Of a stretch of 42,548 bases of DNA, positions 42,426 to 42,548 are shown piece after piece. The stretch comes from Thalassoglobus neptunius (GTDB lineage: Bacteria > Planctomycetota > Planctomycetia > Planctomycetales > Planctomycetaceae). The translations under genes and the position numbers were made by a program. Every line of letters starts with the position of its first letter. Position 1 is the first letter of the stretch. Under the pieces are notes generated by a model, which saw only the letters and a program-made list of their open reading frames with translations, did no database searches and was not told the DNA's origin. The stretch is from positions 1 through 42,548 of the forward strand of contig NZ_SIHI01000029.1 of NCBI RefSeq assembly GCF_007859735.1. The letters are read 5' to 3'.

Positions 42426-42548
42426 CAGCCCGTTGAAAAACTCGCATTGATGGGGGAGATGAATTATCTTTCAGCAGTTGGAGTTGATCAAGGAGGAAAC
42501 GATGGCGTTGGGGCGACGGAAATCGGAAGTTCAGGGTGAGTTGTGGGT
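42426..42548 (+). mobile_element. Start of a second insertion sequence, probably IS1182-like
   Basis: At about 42422-42426 the IS5-type sequence gives way to GCAGCCCGTTGAAAAACTCG, an end-like sequence, followed by a leader and a new transposase start at 42502. CTAG lies at the junction (42422-42425). The exact end is uncertain because only one side is visible. Family assignment rests on the N-terminal peptide only. Confidence 0.5.
42502..42548 (+). CDS. Transposase N-terminus, cut by window edge
   Basis: ATG at 42502 follows AGGAGG (42491-42496) with 5 bases of spacing. The visible peptide is MALGRRKSEVQGELW, which resembles the start of IS1182-type transposases of planctomycetes (recalled pattern, not searched). 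Only 15 codons are visible, so the family is tentative. Confidence 0.5.
   Translation, partial: MALGRRKSEVQGELW

Noticed and set aside
1-42548. tRNA, rRNA, CRISPR arrays
   Set aside because: No regularly spaced repeats and no cloverleaf or rRNA-like sequence was noticed; a computational scan was not possible.

Overview
This window comes from a planctomycete, most likely the order Planctomycetales (Planctomycetaceae-like). The evidence is family content: paired DUF1592/DUF1552 and PSD1/DUF1501 proteins, a PVC-type dehydrogenase with HEAT repeats and a CxxCH site, a DUF1559 prepilin-like protein, PQQ-like propellers, ThuA and sulfatase proteins, and an XylR/AraC regulator. I cannot name the species from sequence alone.

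Layout. 1-153: the transposase-5' end of an IS5-like element running off the left edge. 229-1959 (-): a K+/H+ antiporter. 2082-2327 (-): a decayed gene remnant. 2427-6666 (+): a heme-Cys DUF1592 protein and its Tat-exported DUF1552 partner. 7049-13677 (+): a tight six-gene operon joining a cysteine-containing secreted protein, a MacB/FtsX-type permease and ATPase, a membrane-anchored tandem substrate-binding protein, and a ModB/ModC-type permease and ATPase. 13749-18077 (-): a 1442-residue double propeller with a degenerate methyltransferase-like domain between the propellers. 18304-18942 (+): a SOUL-type heme protein. 19088-26546 (-): four exported proteins in a row (sulfatase, PVC dehydrogenase/cytochrome, SGNH-like, ThuA-like). 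26910-28112 (-): an XylR/AraC-type regulator, with two 16-bp direct repeats exactly 21 bp apart in the divergent gap before a PSD1-DUF1501 pair (28455-32996, +). A second PSD1-DUF1501 pair (33862-37699, -) faces the first tail to tail. 37915-40890 (-): a histidine kinase and its sigma-54 activator. 41239-42255 (+): DUF1559. 42256-42548: a second IS5-like end, broken by the start of another insertion sequence.

How the parts fit. Most of the window encodes envelope or exported proteins: three modules of one heme-Cys protein plus one Tat-exported protein, a secreted hydrolase/oxidoreductase cluster near a sugar-sensing type of regulator, and a two-component system. The best candidate for an undescribed system is the 7049-13677 operon. 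It combines an exporter-type (MacB-like) and an importer-type (Mod-like) ABC module with a new cysteine protein. CxC motifs recur in the cysteine protein and the permease, and four cysteines sit in one of the two fused binding domains, which suggests handling of a soft metal or a thiol ligand (inference). The two window edges carry same-orientation ends of what look like the same IS type, so the 42-kb block could be a recombination unit.

Limits: all family calls are from reading translations and motifs, with no database search. Domain boundaries are approximate. No tRNA, rRNA or CRISPR array was seen.
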